Assembly: GCA_945875935.1 (NCBI GenBank)
Contig: CAMCNE010000026.1
Span: 1 to 25,458 of the forward strand
Direction: 5' to 3'
DNA: 25,458 bases
DNA from: Bordetella parapertussis
GTDB lineage: Bacteria; Pseudomonadota; Gammaproteobacteria; Burkholderiales; Burkholderiaceae_C
The translations under genes were made by a program, and so were the position numbers. Positions 14,707 to 22,037 of the stretch are shown here, piece after piece (the first letter of the stretch is position 1; each line of letters begins with the position of its first letter). Below the pieces are notes generated by a model. It was not told the DNA's origin and did not search any database. It was given only the letters and a program-made list of their open reading frames with translations.

Positions 14707-15185
14707 CCCCCTCGATCGTCTACGTGGGTCTGGGCGCCAACCTCGGCGACACCCGAAAGGCCTTGGCTTGCGCCTGGGCCGAACTGCAGCAACTGCCCAG
14801 CACCAGCGACCATCGTTGTTCTTCGTGGTTTCGCAGCGCGCCTGTTGATGCGACGGGCCCCGACTACCTCAATGCTGTGGCTTGTTTCAGCACGTCGATG
14901 TTGCCCCACGCGCTCCTGAGCGAGTTACAGCGCATCGAACTCATCTACGGACGCGAGCGTGGCTGGCGCAACGCGCCGCGCACATTGGATCTCGATTTGC
15001 TGCTGCATGGACAGATGACCTTGAGCAGTCCTGCGCTGACCATTCCTCACCCCCGCTTGCATGAGCGGGCGTTCGTTCTGTTGCCGCTGGCTGAGTTGGA
15101 CTCGAAACTTTTCATTCCCGGCCGAGGAGCCGTCAGCGCATTGATGGCGTCGGTGTCGTCTCAGGTGATCGAACGGGTGCTGTGA
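14703..15185 (+). CDS. folK: 6-hydroxymethyl-7,8-dihydropterin pyrophosphokinase
   Basis: It transfers pyrophosphate from ATP to hydroxymethyl-dihydropterin in folate synthesis. Seen: 160 residues, normal length. Family motifs are YVGLGANLGD at 7-16, the segment RNAPRTLDLDLLLHG with the metal-binding Asp residues, and IPHPRLHERAFVLLPLAEL. The start is a GTG at 14703-14705 overlapping the pcnB stop by 4 nt, with no better ATG. It is last in the hda-HAD-pcnB-folK run. Its 3' end overlaps by 53 bp the 3' end of a convergent membrane protein gene, leaving no room for a terminator between them. Confidence 0.96.
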   Translation: MTPSIVYVGLGANLGDTRKALACAWAELQQLPSTSDHRCSSWFRSAPVDATGPDYLNAVACFSTSMLPHALLSELQRIELIYGRERGWRNAPRTLDLDLLLHGQMTLSSPALTIPHPRLHERAFVLLPLAELDSKLFIPGRGAVSALMASVSSQVIERVL

Positions 15186-15633
15186 CGTCGCTTTCGGCCT
15201 GGTACTCGAAATAACGCTGAGCCACGAAGGCAATCGTGCTCATCAGCACAGCGGCGCCGACCAACAGCGCGAGCATGGCGCCAACCACGGCACCCCAGCT
15301 GCTTCGGGACTCGGGAGCATCGGCGTTGAAGCGGGCATTCCATTTGTCGTCGGGCATCAGGCCATAGACGATCGCTGCCAGCATTGCTGCTGAGATCGAG
15401 CAGCCCAGCCACGGCATCAGCAGCCAGGCGATTTGGTCGTCCTGACCCAGCGAGCGCACGCGCAACACGCCAAAAAAACCGATCACCGTGGGCAGCGGGT
15501 GCAGCCAGCCAGGCAAGTCCCGAAAGCCATGCAGGTAGAAGCGATGGATCCCAAGGCTGCCTGCGATGATGGCCAGCCAGGTGGCAAAGGTTTTCGAACG
15601 CGTCGGTGACGTCTTGCTGTCTCTCATCTGCAT
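15133..15633 (-). CDS. TM2-domain-like small membrane protein, function unknown
   Basis: Seen: 166 residues from the ATG at 15631-15633. The early segment TFATWLAIIAGSLGIHRFYLHG is a typical TM2 signature (hydrophobic helix with the GxHRFYLG-type turn). About four hydrophobic segments are visible: near 15-30, 48-62, 72-92 and 112-138, consistent with an integral membrane protein. An AAAGG lies 6 nt before this ATG; starts at 15658-15660 and 15625-15627 are also possible. The C-terminal tail is polar and Ser/Thr/Pro-rich. It is a single gene facing folK and overlapping it by 53 bp, and is divergent from rpsP. The role of bacterial TM2 proteins is not established. Confidence 0.75.
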   Translation of the reverse strand: MQMRDSKTSPTRSKTFATWLAIIAGSLGIHRFYLHGFRDLPGWLHPLPTVIGFFGVLRVRSLGQDDQIAWLLMPWLGCSISAAMLAAIVYGLMPDDKWNARFNADAPESRSSWGAVVGAMLALLVGAAVLMSTIAFVAQRYFEYQAESDVTAPVRSPETTPTPSMR

Positions 15634-15836
15634 GGCAGCCTTTTCGTGAGCGCAAAACATGGCTTGCTGGCGGGACGCGTCGATATTGGGGTCGCGTTGC
15701 TGGCTGTTTGAGCCATGGCGAGTTTACAATCGAGGGTTCTCATGACGGCACGGTAGATTCTCCGGCCATCTTCCTGTTCTGCTCGACCGGAGTGTCTCCC
15801 GGATGCGGCGGGCAACCCATCATTCAAGGAAACATC
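15634..15836. other. Divergent TM2 gene / rpsP intergenic region
   Basis: These 203 bp hold the rpsP promoter candidate and an rpsP leader of about 100 nt. Short GC-rich repeats occur in the leader (CCGG near 15787 and CCCGG near 15798), which could fold, but no known leader motif was recognised. No convincing minus-strand promoter for the TM2 gene was found. Confidence 0.4.
15725..15730 (+). promoter_or_regulatory. Candidate -10 of the rpsP-rimM-trmD operon
   Basis: TACAAT lies in a short AT-rich stretch (GTTTACAATCG) about 107 nt upstream of the rpsP start. The -35 is unclear; TGGCTG (15701-15706) at 18 nt is the best-placed option. Position and -10 match make it the most likely operon promoter. 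Confidence 0.45.
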
Positions 15837-16088
15837 GTGGTTGTGATTCGACTTGCTCGCGGCGGCGCCAAGAAGCGCCCTTTCTACAACATCGTCGTGG
15901 CCGATGCCCGAGTGCGCCGTGATGGCCGGTTCATCGAGCGAGTCGGTTTCTATAACCCGGTCGCTTCGGGTGCGGAGCAACCGCTGCGCGTGGCCTTCGA
16001 TCGTGTCGAGTTCTGGAAGGGCAATGGAGCCCAACTGTCTCCCACGGTGGCCCGCCTCGTCGAGCAGGCCAAAGCCACTGCGGTCTGA
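15837..16088 (+). CDS. rpsP: 30S ribosomal protein S16
   Basis: S16 is a primary 30S assembly protein. Seen: 83 residues, normal length, with the hallmark start MVVIRLARGGAKKRPFYNIV, then ADARVRRDGRFIERVGFYNP. The start is a GTG at 15837-15839, preceded 6 nt earlier by AAGGA (15826-15830). The longer open frame upstream does not encode family sequence. It is the first gene of rpsP-rimM-trmD-rplS, the classical order in proteobacteria, followed 8 nt later by rimM. Confidence 0.97.
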   Translation: MVVIRLARGGAKKRPFYNIVVADARVRRDGRFIERVGFYNPVASGAEQPLRVAFDRVEFWKGNGAQLSPTVARLVEQAKATAV

Positions 16089-16096
16089 TACCCGTC

Positions 16097-16684
16097 ATGA
16101 ATGACGCCAGCACGGATGCGCTGGCTTGGCCCGAAGACGCCATCGAAGTCGGTTGCATCACCGACGCCTGGGGCGTCAAGGGCTGGTTCAAGGTCAAGCC
16201 GTTTTCTTCGGATCCTCAGGCGCTGTTTTCTTCGCGGCGCTGGTTTCTGAAACCTCCGGATTCAACAGGGCCTCGGGGCGCCGTCAAGTTCCCTGACTTG
16301 CCGCCCGTCATCAAGGTCATGGCTGTCAAGGATCATGGTGACAGCGTCGTCGCTCAGGCTCACGACGTGGTCGACCGGGCCGGTGCTGAGGCACTGCGCG
16401 GGGCTCGGTTGTTCGTGTCTCGCAGCAGCTTCCCCACAGCGGGTCAGGACGAGTTTTACTGGGTTGATTTGCTGGGCTTGGCCGTTTTCAACCGAGATGG
16501 TGAACATCTTGGCGATGTGGTCGGGCTGATCGACACCGGTCCGCACAGCGTGCTTCGTGTCTTGCACCCCGATGCCGGCACTTCCGAGGCAGATGAGCGG
16601 CTGATTCCCTTTGTTGCGGCGTTCGTTGACTCGGTGAGCCTGCAGCAGCGGCGTATCAGCGTCGATTGGGGTCTCGATTACTGA
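16097..16684 (+). CDS. rimM: Ribosome maturation factor RimM
   Basis: RimM binds S19 and assists 30S head maturation. Seen: 195 residues. The N-terminal barrel has VGCITDAWGVKGWFKVKPFS at about 18-37. The C-terminal PRC-barrel has DEFYWVDLLGLAVFN, HLGDVVGLIDTGPHSVLRV and ERLIPFVAAFVDSVSLQQRRI. The linker around 55-75 is slightly longer than in E. coli. It lies 8 nt after rpsP and 21 nt before trmD, with no sign of a separate promoter. Confidence 0.96.
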   Translation: MNDASTDALAWPEDAIEVGCITDAWGVKGWFKVKPFSSDPQALFSSRRWFLKPPDSTGPRGAVKFPDLPPVIKVMAVKDHGDSVVAQAHDVVDRAGAEALRGARLFVSRSSFPTAGQDEFYWVDLLGLAVFNRDGEHLGDVVGLIDTGPHSVLRVLHPDAGTSEADERLIPFVAAFVDSVSLQQRRISVDWGLDY

Positions 16685-16705
16685 TGCTGCGAGGTGATTG
16701 CCCCC

Positions 16706-17473
16706 ATGCGGTTTGACGTCATCACCCTGTTTCCCGAGTTGTTCGCACCGCACCTCACGCACGGCATCACCCGCCGGGCCTTCGAGTCAGGGCAGGTTGA
16801 TGTGCGCCTGTGGCCGTTGCGTGACTTTGCGGACGGCCAATATCGCCGAGTCGATGACCGACCGTATGGTGGCGGTCCGGGGATGGTGCTGCTCGCGCAG
16901 CCGCTCGAGCGTGCGCTGGTCGCGGTTCGTTCGGGCCGGCACAGCGACTCGGCCAGTGCTGGTCCGGTTGTCCATTTCACGCCCACGGGTCGACGCATCG
17001 ATCAGCAAGTGGTCAGCGAGTTCGCCTGCGGCTCGGGTGCCGTGCTGCTTTGCGGGCGCTACGAGGGCATCGACCAGCGCTTTCTTGACCGGCACGTGGA
17101 CATGGAGCTCAGCCTCGGCGATTTCGTGCTGTCCGGTGGGGAACTGCCCGCGCTGGCATTGCTCGACGCCATCGCGCGGCTGCAGGACGGCGTGCTGGGC
17201 GAAGCGCAGTCGCATCAGCAAGACAGTTTTTCTGACGGGTTGCTCGAAGGCCCGCACTACAGCCGGCCCGAATTGCTCGACACCGAAGCCGGTGGCTTGC
17301 CGATCCCGCCAGTGCTGCTGTCCGGCAACCATGCCCACATCGCACGCTGGCGACGGGAGCGATCGCTGGAACTGACGGCCAGGCGCAGGCCTGACCTCAT
17401 CGACATCGCGCGACGGGCAGGCCGTTTGAGTGACAAAGATGAGCTTTTCTTGAGCTCGCTGCGGTTATACTGA
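16706..17473 (+). CDS. trmD: tRNA (guanine-37-N1) methyltransferase
   Basis: This SPOUT methyltransferase makes m1G37 in tRNAs, preventing +1 frameshifts. Seen: 255 residues from the ATG at 16706. The trefoil-knot SAM site is CGRYEGIDQR at 116-125 and LGDFVLSGGE at 137-146; DFADGQYRRVDDRPYGGGPGM at 40-60 is the other signature segment (here given in whole as 21 residues in two parts: DFADGQYRRV and DDRPYGGGPGM). A GTG at 16694 in the same frame would add four residues, but AGGTGA (16692-16697) is well placed as Shine-Dalgarno for the ATG at 16706. It is third in the rpsP operon. Confidence 0.96.
   Translation: MRFDVITLFPELFAPHLTHGITRRAFESGQVDVRLWPLRDFADGQYRRVDDRPYGGGPGMVLLAQPLERALVAVRSGRHSDSASAGPVVHFTPTGRRIDQQVVSEFACGSGAVLLCGRYEGIDQRFLDRHVDMELSLGDFVLSGGELPALALLDAIARLQDGVLGEAQSHQQDSFSDGLLEGPHYSRPELLDTEAGGLPIPPVLLSGNHAHIARWRRERSLELTARRRPDLIDIARRAGRLSDKDELFLSSLRLY
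17466..17471 (+). promoter_or_regulatory. -10-like TATACT at the trmD stop (possible rplS promoter)
   Basis: TATACT, preceded by GGT, overlaps the trmD stop codon and would give rplS a leader of about 105 nt. A clear -35 at 16-18 nt is lacking (GAGCTTTTCT region). It is plausible as an internal promoter raising L19 output over the tRNA methyltransferase. Confidence 0.35.
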
Positions 17474-17582
17474 TTGGCTTTTCGATCCTCTGCCCCGCCC
17501 GGGCTGGGCCGCTCAGCATTGAGTGCTCTTCGTCCGGACCCAATACCGCCAACACGCGCAGGCAAGATCGCACGGAGAAACC

Positions 17583-17936
17583 ATGAACCTGATCCAAACC
17601 CTCGAGCAAGAGGAAATGACCCGTCTGAACAAGACGATTCCCGACTTTTCCCCTGGCGACACCGTCATCGTCAACGTCAACGTGGTTGAAGGCACGCGCA
17701 AGCGGGTCCAGGCCTACGAAGGCGTGGTCATTGCCAAGCGCAATCGCGGACTCAACTCGAGCTTCATCGCCCGCAAGATCTCCAGCGGCGAAGGCGTCGA
17801 GCGTACCTTTCAGCTTTACAGCCCGCTGATCGCATCGATCGAAGTCAAGCGCCGTGGTGATGTTCGCCGCGCCAAGCTGTACTACTTGCGCCAGCGCTCG
17901 GGCAAGTCGGCTCGCATCAAGGAAAAGCTGGGCTGA
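17583..17936 (+). CDS. rplS: 50S ribosomal protein L19
   Basis: L19 sits at the 30S-50S interface. Seen: 117 residues with the conserved FSPGDTVIVNVNVVEGTRKR, QAYEGVVIAKRNRGLNSSF, RKISSGEGVERTFQLYSP and the C-terminal RRAKLYYLRQRSGKSARIKEKL (segments shown separately). The ATG at 17583 is preceded by GGAG (17573-17576 region, in CACGGAGAAACC). It is fourth in the operon, 109 nt after trmD, and is followed by a strong terminator. Confidence 0.97.
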   Translation: MNLIQTLEQEEMTRLNKTIPDFSPGDTVIVNVNVVEGTRKRVQAYEGVVIAKRNRGLNSSFIARKISSGEGVERTFQLYSPLIASIEVKRRGDVRRAKLYYLRQRSGKSARIKEKLG

Positions 17937-17968
17937 TCGTCGGGCGCTTGTCCTGCAGTCTTTCCATG

Positions 17969-17993
17969 AAAGCCGCCCTCGAGGCGGCTTTTT
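17969..17993 (+). terminator. Intrinsic terminator after rplS
   Basis: AAAGCCGCC (17969-17977) pairs with GGCGGCTTT (17983-17991) across a CTCGA loop, followed by T to 17993 (five T in all). It lies 32 nt after the rplS stop and ends the rpsP-rimM-trmD-rplS operon. The Nudix gene begins only 13 nt later. Confidence 0.88.
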
Positions 17994-18006
17994 CAATGCT
18001 CCGTCC

Positions 18007-18693
18007 ATGCCGTTGAAGTTCGATCCGCAACAACTGCCGGTGATGGCCGTCGACGATCACTTGCCGGCCGTGCCTCTCGACAGGTTGTCTGCGGGCGCCT
18101 TGCGGGCGCAGTTTTCCAGGCACTTGATCTGGGTTCCTGAACTGGTGGCCGAACGCCCCATGGGTTCGAGATCGCTCGTGCACGCGTCTGTGCTGGTGCC
18201 TCTGCTCGAGCGTGAAGGGGGGGTGACGGTCTTGCTGACTCAGCGAGCCGATCACCTCACAGACCATCCCGGCCAGATCAGTTTTCCCGGCGGTCGTGCC
18301 GAGCCACACGACAGCTCGGCGGTTGAAACGGCCTTGCGTGAAGCCGAGGAAGAAATCGGTTTGTCACCGGCAAGCGTTCAGGTGCTCGGGATGCTGCCGA
18401 CTTACACCACCGTCACAAGCTACATCGTCACGCCCGTCATCGGCATCGTCCAGCCCGGCCGGCCGCTTCGACCCGACCCGCTGGAGGTGTCCGAGATCTT
18501 CGAAGTCCCATTGGCTTTCCTGATGTCGCCAGCCCATCACCGGCGTCACGTGGTGGGCGAGGGGAGCGAGGCTCGCGAGGTCCTCTCGATGCCTTGGGTG
18601 ACGCATGCAGCCGATGGCTCGCCACACACCCGCTTCATCTGGGGTGCTACGGCGGCCATGCTGCGCAATCTTTATCGCTTCCTTTCGGCCTGA
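18007..18693 (+). CDS. Nudix hydrolase, CoA pyrophosphatase type (NudL-like)
   Basis: It probably cleaves coenzyme A or its derivatives to 4'-phosphopantetheine and 3',5'-ADP. Seen: 228 residues from the ATG at 18007. The family-specific segment LLTQRADHLTDHPGQISFPG precedes the Nudix helix, whose metal-binding core is ALREAEEEIGL (Arg111, Glu112, Glu115, Glu116, Gly118). The classical first Glu of the Nudix box is replaced (Asp102/Ser103 region), as is common in this subfamily. The start lies 13 nt after the rplS terminator, so expression needs either read-through or a promoter overlapping the terminator. It is followed 35 nt later by the CobD/CbiB-like gene. Confidence 0.88.
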   Translation: MPLKFDPQQLPVMAVDDHLPAVPLDRLSAGALRAQFSRHLIWVPELVAERPMGSRSLVHASVLVPLLEREGGVTVLLTQRADHLTDHPGQISFPGGRAEPHDSSAVETALREAEEEIGLSPASVQVLGMLPTYTTVTSYIVTPVIGIVQPGRPLRPDPLEVSEIFEVPLAFLMSPAHHRRHVVGEGSEAREVLSMPWVTHAADGSPHTRFIWGATAAMLRNLYRFLSA

Positions 18694-18714
18694 GTCCGGT
18701 TTGAGGCTCACCGC

Positions 18715-18720
18715 TATCAT
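18715..18720 (+). promoter_or_regulatory. -10-like TATCAT immediately before the CobD/CbiB-like gene
   Basis: TATCAT ends 8 nt before the ATG at 18729, and the intervening CAAAAACG contains no Shine-Dalgarno sequence. If used, the transcript would be leaderless or nearly so. No good -35 is seen at 16-18 nt. Confidence 0.3.
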
Positions 18721-18728
18721 CAAAAACG

Positions 18729-19718
18729 ATGAGCCTCTTCTCGGTACTTCTTGCGCTGCTGCTCGAGCAGGTCAAGCCGCTGCAGCGCGGAACGGCTGTT
18801 CATGCCGCGCTGACGTCCTGGCTGCGCTGGGCCGCACACACCTTTGACGCGGGCCGTGAACGACACGCCTGGGTGGTCTGGGTGATCACGGTGGTACTGC
18901 CTGCCGCACTCGTGTGGGCCGTCTATCTGGCCTTGGTGGAATACAGCTTGCTGCTGGGCTTGGCCTGGAATGTCGCGGTGCTGTACCTGACTTTGGGGTT
19001 TCGCCAATTCAGCCACTACTTCACCGACATCCGTGATGCGCTCGAGCGCGACGATGAGTTCACCGTGCGAAACCTGCTGACCGAGTGGCGTCACCTTGAC
19101 GTGAGCGAACTGCCACGCACCGAACTGCTGCGCCACGTCATCGAGCACTCGCTTTTGGCTGCCCATCGCCATGTGTTCGGTGTGTTTTTCTGGTTTGTGG
19201 TGATGTCCGCCATCGGCTTCGGCCCTGCCGGTGCGGTTGTCTACCGCACCGCAGAGTTCGCCAGCCGGTACTGGGGCTATCGCAACGAGACGGTCGGAGA
19301 GCCGACCAATGAGCGCTTGCTTGCCCTGTCGCAAAGGCTGTTCGGGATGATGGATCACTTTCCTGCCCGCCTGACCGCATTCGGATTTGCGGTAGTGGGC
19401 AACTTCGAAGAAGCCATCAACAGCTGGCGGCGCGATGCCGAGCTTTGGCGACATGACAACGAAGGCGTCATCCTGGCCGCGGCAGCGGGTGCTGTGGGCG
19501 TTCAGTTGGGCGGCCAAGCCCCGCCCGGCGTGACACCGGATCGCGCCAAGACCTTCACGCGGGGCGCCGGAGTCGATGACCTGGCCGCTGACGGATCGAC
19601 CGCTGGTGCACCGCCTGCAGCTTCTCACTTGCGCAGCATCGTGGGGTTGGTGTGGCGCTCGGTCGTGTTGTGGATGCTGCTGCTGACCTTGCTGACGCTG
19701 GCCAATCTGATTGGCTGA
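18729..19718 (+). CDS. CobD/CbiB-family-like membrane protein
   Basis: CobD/CbiB proteins attach aminopropanol to cobyric acid in cobalamin synthesis, but this role is not supported here. Seen: 329 residues with a hydrophobic N-terminus (MSLFSVLLALLLEQVKPL), further membrane segments at about 48-90, 150-172 and 305-325, and the family-like segments RHVIEHSLLAAHRHVFGVFFWF and FGPAGAVVYRTAEF. The middle part (about 235-300) is Ala/Gly-rich and poorly conserved. Short acidic stretch IRDALERDDEF resembles the AmpE/CbiB cytoplasmic loop. No other cobalamin gene is present. It follows the Nudix gene and converges on rsgA. Annotation as CobD/CbiB family is by motif resemblance; AmpE-like is the alternative. 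Confidence 0.75.
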   Translation: MSLFSVLLALLLEQVKPLQRGTAVHAALTSWLRWAAHTFDAGRERHAWVVWVITVVLPAALVWAVYLALVEYSLLLGLAWNVAVLYLTLGFRQFSHYFTDIRDALERDDEFTVRNLLTEWRHLDVSELPRTELLRHVIEHSLLAAHRHVFGVFFWFVVMSAIGFGPAGAVVYRTAEFASRYWGYRNETVGEPTNERLLALSQRLFGMMDHFPARLTAFGFAVVGNFEEAINSWRRDAELWRHDNEGVILAAAAGAVGVQLGGQAPPGVTPDRAKTFTRGAGVDDLAADGSTAGAPPAASHLRSIVGLVWRSVVLWMLLLTLLTLANLIG

Positions 19719-19757
19719 TCCTCGGGCGACGAACCGACCGATCTGCCCTTGCGGCAG

Positions 19758-20675
19758 TTACCAGCGAGTGCCTTCGAGTTCGTGCCGAATCTCACCATAG
19801 ATGCGGTAGCGTGACTCGCTGATCGCGCCTTGCGCCAGCGCCTCCCGAACGCCACATCCGGGTTCCTGACGGTGCGTGCAGTTGTAGAAGCGGCACTGCT
19901 TCGAGGCGTCTCGAAAGTCTGGCATCAACGCGGGCAGCGCCTGGGCATCGATTTGCTTCAAGCCGAACTCCTGGAATCCCGGAGAGTCAATCAGTCCACT
20001 GCGCCGCGCTTCGTCCAGCCAGTACCACTGCGTCGAGGTGGTCGTGTGGCGCCCCGAATTCAAGGCCTGCGAAATTTCACCGACCTGGGCACGCGCATCG
20101 GGAGCCAGCAGGTTGATGAGCGTGCTCTTGCCCGTGCCGCTGGGCCCGAGCACGAGCGAGGCACGCTGGGCCAGCAGCGGCTCCAGCGCAGCGCGCGAGG
20201 CCTGCGGATTCGTCTTCAGCGCCACCTCCAGCACGCTGTAGCCCATGTCCGCATAGGGCTGCAAACGGGCTCGGGCCGCGGCGATCTGCGGCAGGTCGGT
20301 TTTGTTGAGCACGATGCTCGCGGCGATGCCGGCGCTCTCGGCGGCGATCAGCGCGCGGGCCAGTTGTGACTCGCTGAACACGGGCTCAGCCGCCACCATC
20401 ACCAGCACCTGATCCAGGTTGGCGGCGAATGCCTTGGTCTTCCACTCGTCCTGCCGGAACAGCAGGTTGCGCCGCGGCTCCAATGCCTCGATCACCCCTT
20501 CATCGCCGCTGACTTGCCAGCGCACGCGATCGCCCACCACGCACAGGCTCTTCTTGCCGCGCGGATGACAAATGACACGCTGACCCGAGTCGTCCTCGAC
20601 GATGTAATGGCGTCCAAACCCTGAAACCACCAGCCCCGAGAGGCAGGCCGTCTTGCCATCATCAGCCCTGCTCAA
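19758..20675 (-). CDS. rsgA: Ribosome small-subunit-dependent GTPase A
   Basis: RsgA is a circularly permuted GTPase that checks late 30S maturation. Seen: 305 residues. An OB-fold comes first (about 12-70). The permuted GTPase domain follows, with NKTDLP (G4) at 124-129 before the P-loop GPSGTGKST at 177-185, then DSPGFQEF (G3). The C-terminal zinc site is C-x4-C-x-H-x5-C in CRFYNCTHRQEPGC. The only reasonable start is a TTG at 20673-20675; no ATG or GTG lies in frame nearby upstream of the OB-fold. It begins 13 nt after the M48 protease stop and is probably co-transcribed with it. It converges with the CobD/CbiB-like gene across 39 bp without a visible terminator. Confidence 0.94.
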   Translation of the reverse strand: MSRADDGKTACLSGLVVSGFGRHYIVEDDSGQRVICHPRGKKSLCVVGDRVRWQVSGDEGVIEALEPRRNLLFRQDEWKTKAFAANLDQVLVMVAAEPVFSESQLARALIAAESAGIAASIVLNKTDLPQIAAARARLQPYADMGYSVLEVALKTNPQASRAALEPLLAQRASLVLGPSGTGKSTLINLLAPDARAQVGEISQALNSGRHTTTSTQWYWLDEARRSGLIDSPGFQEFGLKQIDAQALPALMPDFRDASKQCRFYNCTHRQEPGCGVREALAQGAISESRYRIYGEIRHELEGTRW

Positions 20676-20688
20676 GGCAGCGACCCGC

Positions 20689-21990
20689 TCATGTGGGGCG
20701 GGCCAGCAAGGTCATTGCCGCCAGCCGCTCGGCAGCCGGCGGGTGCGAGTAATAAAAGCGCGCGTACACAGGGTCAGGCGTCAAGGTCGATGCGTTGTCC
20801 TCATAGAGCTTGAGCAAGGCCGACGCCAGATCGCTGCCATCGCAGTGCGAGCAGGCATAGGCATCGGCTTCGAATTCATGGCTGCGCGACATGCCCGCAA
20901 GGACCGGGGACACGAAAAAGCCGAACACCGGCACGATGAGCATGAACAGCAGCAGTGACACCGCATCGTTGGATGCCGCCATCGATGGTTGCACCCCAAA
21001 GGCGCTGTAGAACCAAGTCTGTCCTGACAGCCAGCCGAGTGTCGCGAACGCTGCGAAGCTGATCGCGAACATCGACACCAGACGCTTGGGGATGTGCTTG
21101 AGCTTGAAATGCCCGAGCTCATGCGCGAGCACCGCCTCGACTTCGCCTGGCGACAACTTGGACAGCAGCGTGTCAAAGAACACCACGCGCTTGGAGGCGC
21201 CGAAGCCCGTGAAATAGGCGTTGGCATGCGCCGATCGCCGGCTGCCGTCCATCACGTAAAGGCCTTTTGCCGTGAAGCCGCATTTCGCCATGAGCGCCTT
21301 GACTCGTGACTCCAGCACATCGTCTGAAAGCGGCTTGAAGGTGTTGAAAAGCGGCGCGATCAGCGTTGGATACACCACCATGGCGAGCAGGTTGAAACCC
21401 ACCCACGCCGCCCAGGCCCACAGCCACCACAAAGCGCCGGTGCTGCCCATGATCCACAGCATTCCGGCTGCCAGCGGCAAGCCGATCAGCGCGCCGAGCA
21501 GCAGACCCTTGGCAGCATCGGCCAGGTACAGCTTCCATGTCATGCGGTTAAAGCCGAAGGCCTGCTCGATGCGAAACGTGCTGTACAGATCGAATGGCAA
21601 CTCCAGCAGCGAGCCAATGAGCATGAAGGCCGACAGCAGCACCAACTGGTAGGTCATGTCGCCGAAGCGGGGGCGAATGGTGTCGAGCAGCGTCTCGTTG
21701 AGCCATCCCAGTCCGCCAAGCAACGTCCAGCCGACGAGAACTACCGCGCTGAAGGTCATCGACCACAGACCGAAGCTGCCATTCGTCAAGGCATAGCGCG
21801 CCGCCTTGCGGTGGGACTCGAGCGACACCGTGCCGGCAAAAGCCGCTGGCACCGCATGGCTGTGCTGCGCCACATGTCGCATCTGCCGGGTCGCCAGCCA
21901 GAACCTCACCATCAGCGACAAGACCAAGGCACCGGCAAAGACCAAGGCAAGCACAACAGCGGGGTTCAAAGAGGGATCGGTTGGCGACAT
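20689..21990 (-). CDS. M48 (Ste24-type) zinc metallopeptidase, integral membrane
   Basis: This probably acts as a membrane-embedded protease; substrates are unknown. Seen: 433 residues from the ATG at 21988-21990. The zinc motif is HELGH at 290-294 and the third ligand lies in EFEAD at 372-376. About seven hydrophobic segments occur, including 11-30, 70-92, 113-130, 161-183, 186-208, 303-320 and 343-365. The ordering (several helices before HELGH) and length fit the CAAX prenyl protease 1/Ste24 class rather than HtpX (about 290 residues). The frame is open to 22032, but the chosen ATG gives a normal N-terminus. It is divergent from orn across 47 bp and upstream of rsgA. Confidence 0.92.
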   Translation of the reverse strand: MSPTDPSLNPAVVLALVFAGALVLSLMVRFWLATRQMRHVAQHSHAVPAAFAGTVSLESHRKAARYALTNGSFGLWSMTFSAVVLVGWTLLGGLGWLNETLLDTIRPRFGDMTYQLVLLSAFMLIGSLLELPFDLYSTFRIEQAFGFNRMTWKLYLADAAKGLLLGALIGLPLAAGMLWIMGSTGALWWLWAWAAWVGFNLLAMVVYPTLIAPLFNTFKPLSDDVLESRVKALMAKCGFTAKGLYVMDGSRRSAHANAYFTGFGASKRVVFFDTLLSKLSPGEVEAVLAHELGHFKLKHIPKRLVSMFAISFAAFATLGWLSGQTWFYSAFGVQPSMAASNDAVSLLLFMLIVPVFGFFVSPVLAGMSRSHEFEADAYACSHCDGSDLASALLKLYEDNASTLTPDPVYARFYYSHPPAAERLAAMTLLARPT

Positions 21991-21998
21991 CGACCCGC

Positions 21999-22025
21999 AG
22001 TGTAGGGCTGAGACAATCTTTGCAA
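21999..22025 (-). promoter_or_regulatory. Candidate promoter for the M48 protease gene
   Basis: On the minus strand TTGCAA (22020-22025) and TACACT (21999-22004) are 15 nt apart. TACACT ends 8 nt before the ATG, so transcription would begin about at the start codon. TTGCAA partly overlaps the orn Shine-Dalgarno sequence on the opposite strand. Confidence 0.4.
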
Positions 22026-22037
22026 GGAGCAACAGCG

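Noticed and set aside
15731..15836. A riboswitch in the rpsP leader
   Set aside because: Only short GC repeats are seen; no known leader motif or strong alternative hairpins could be drawn.
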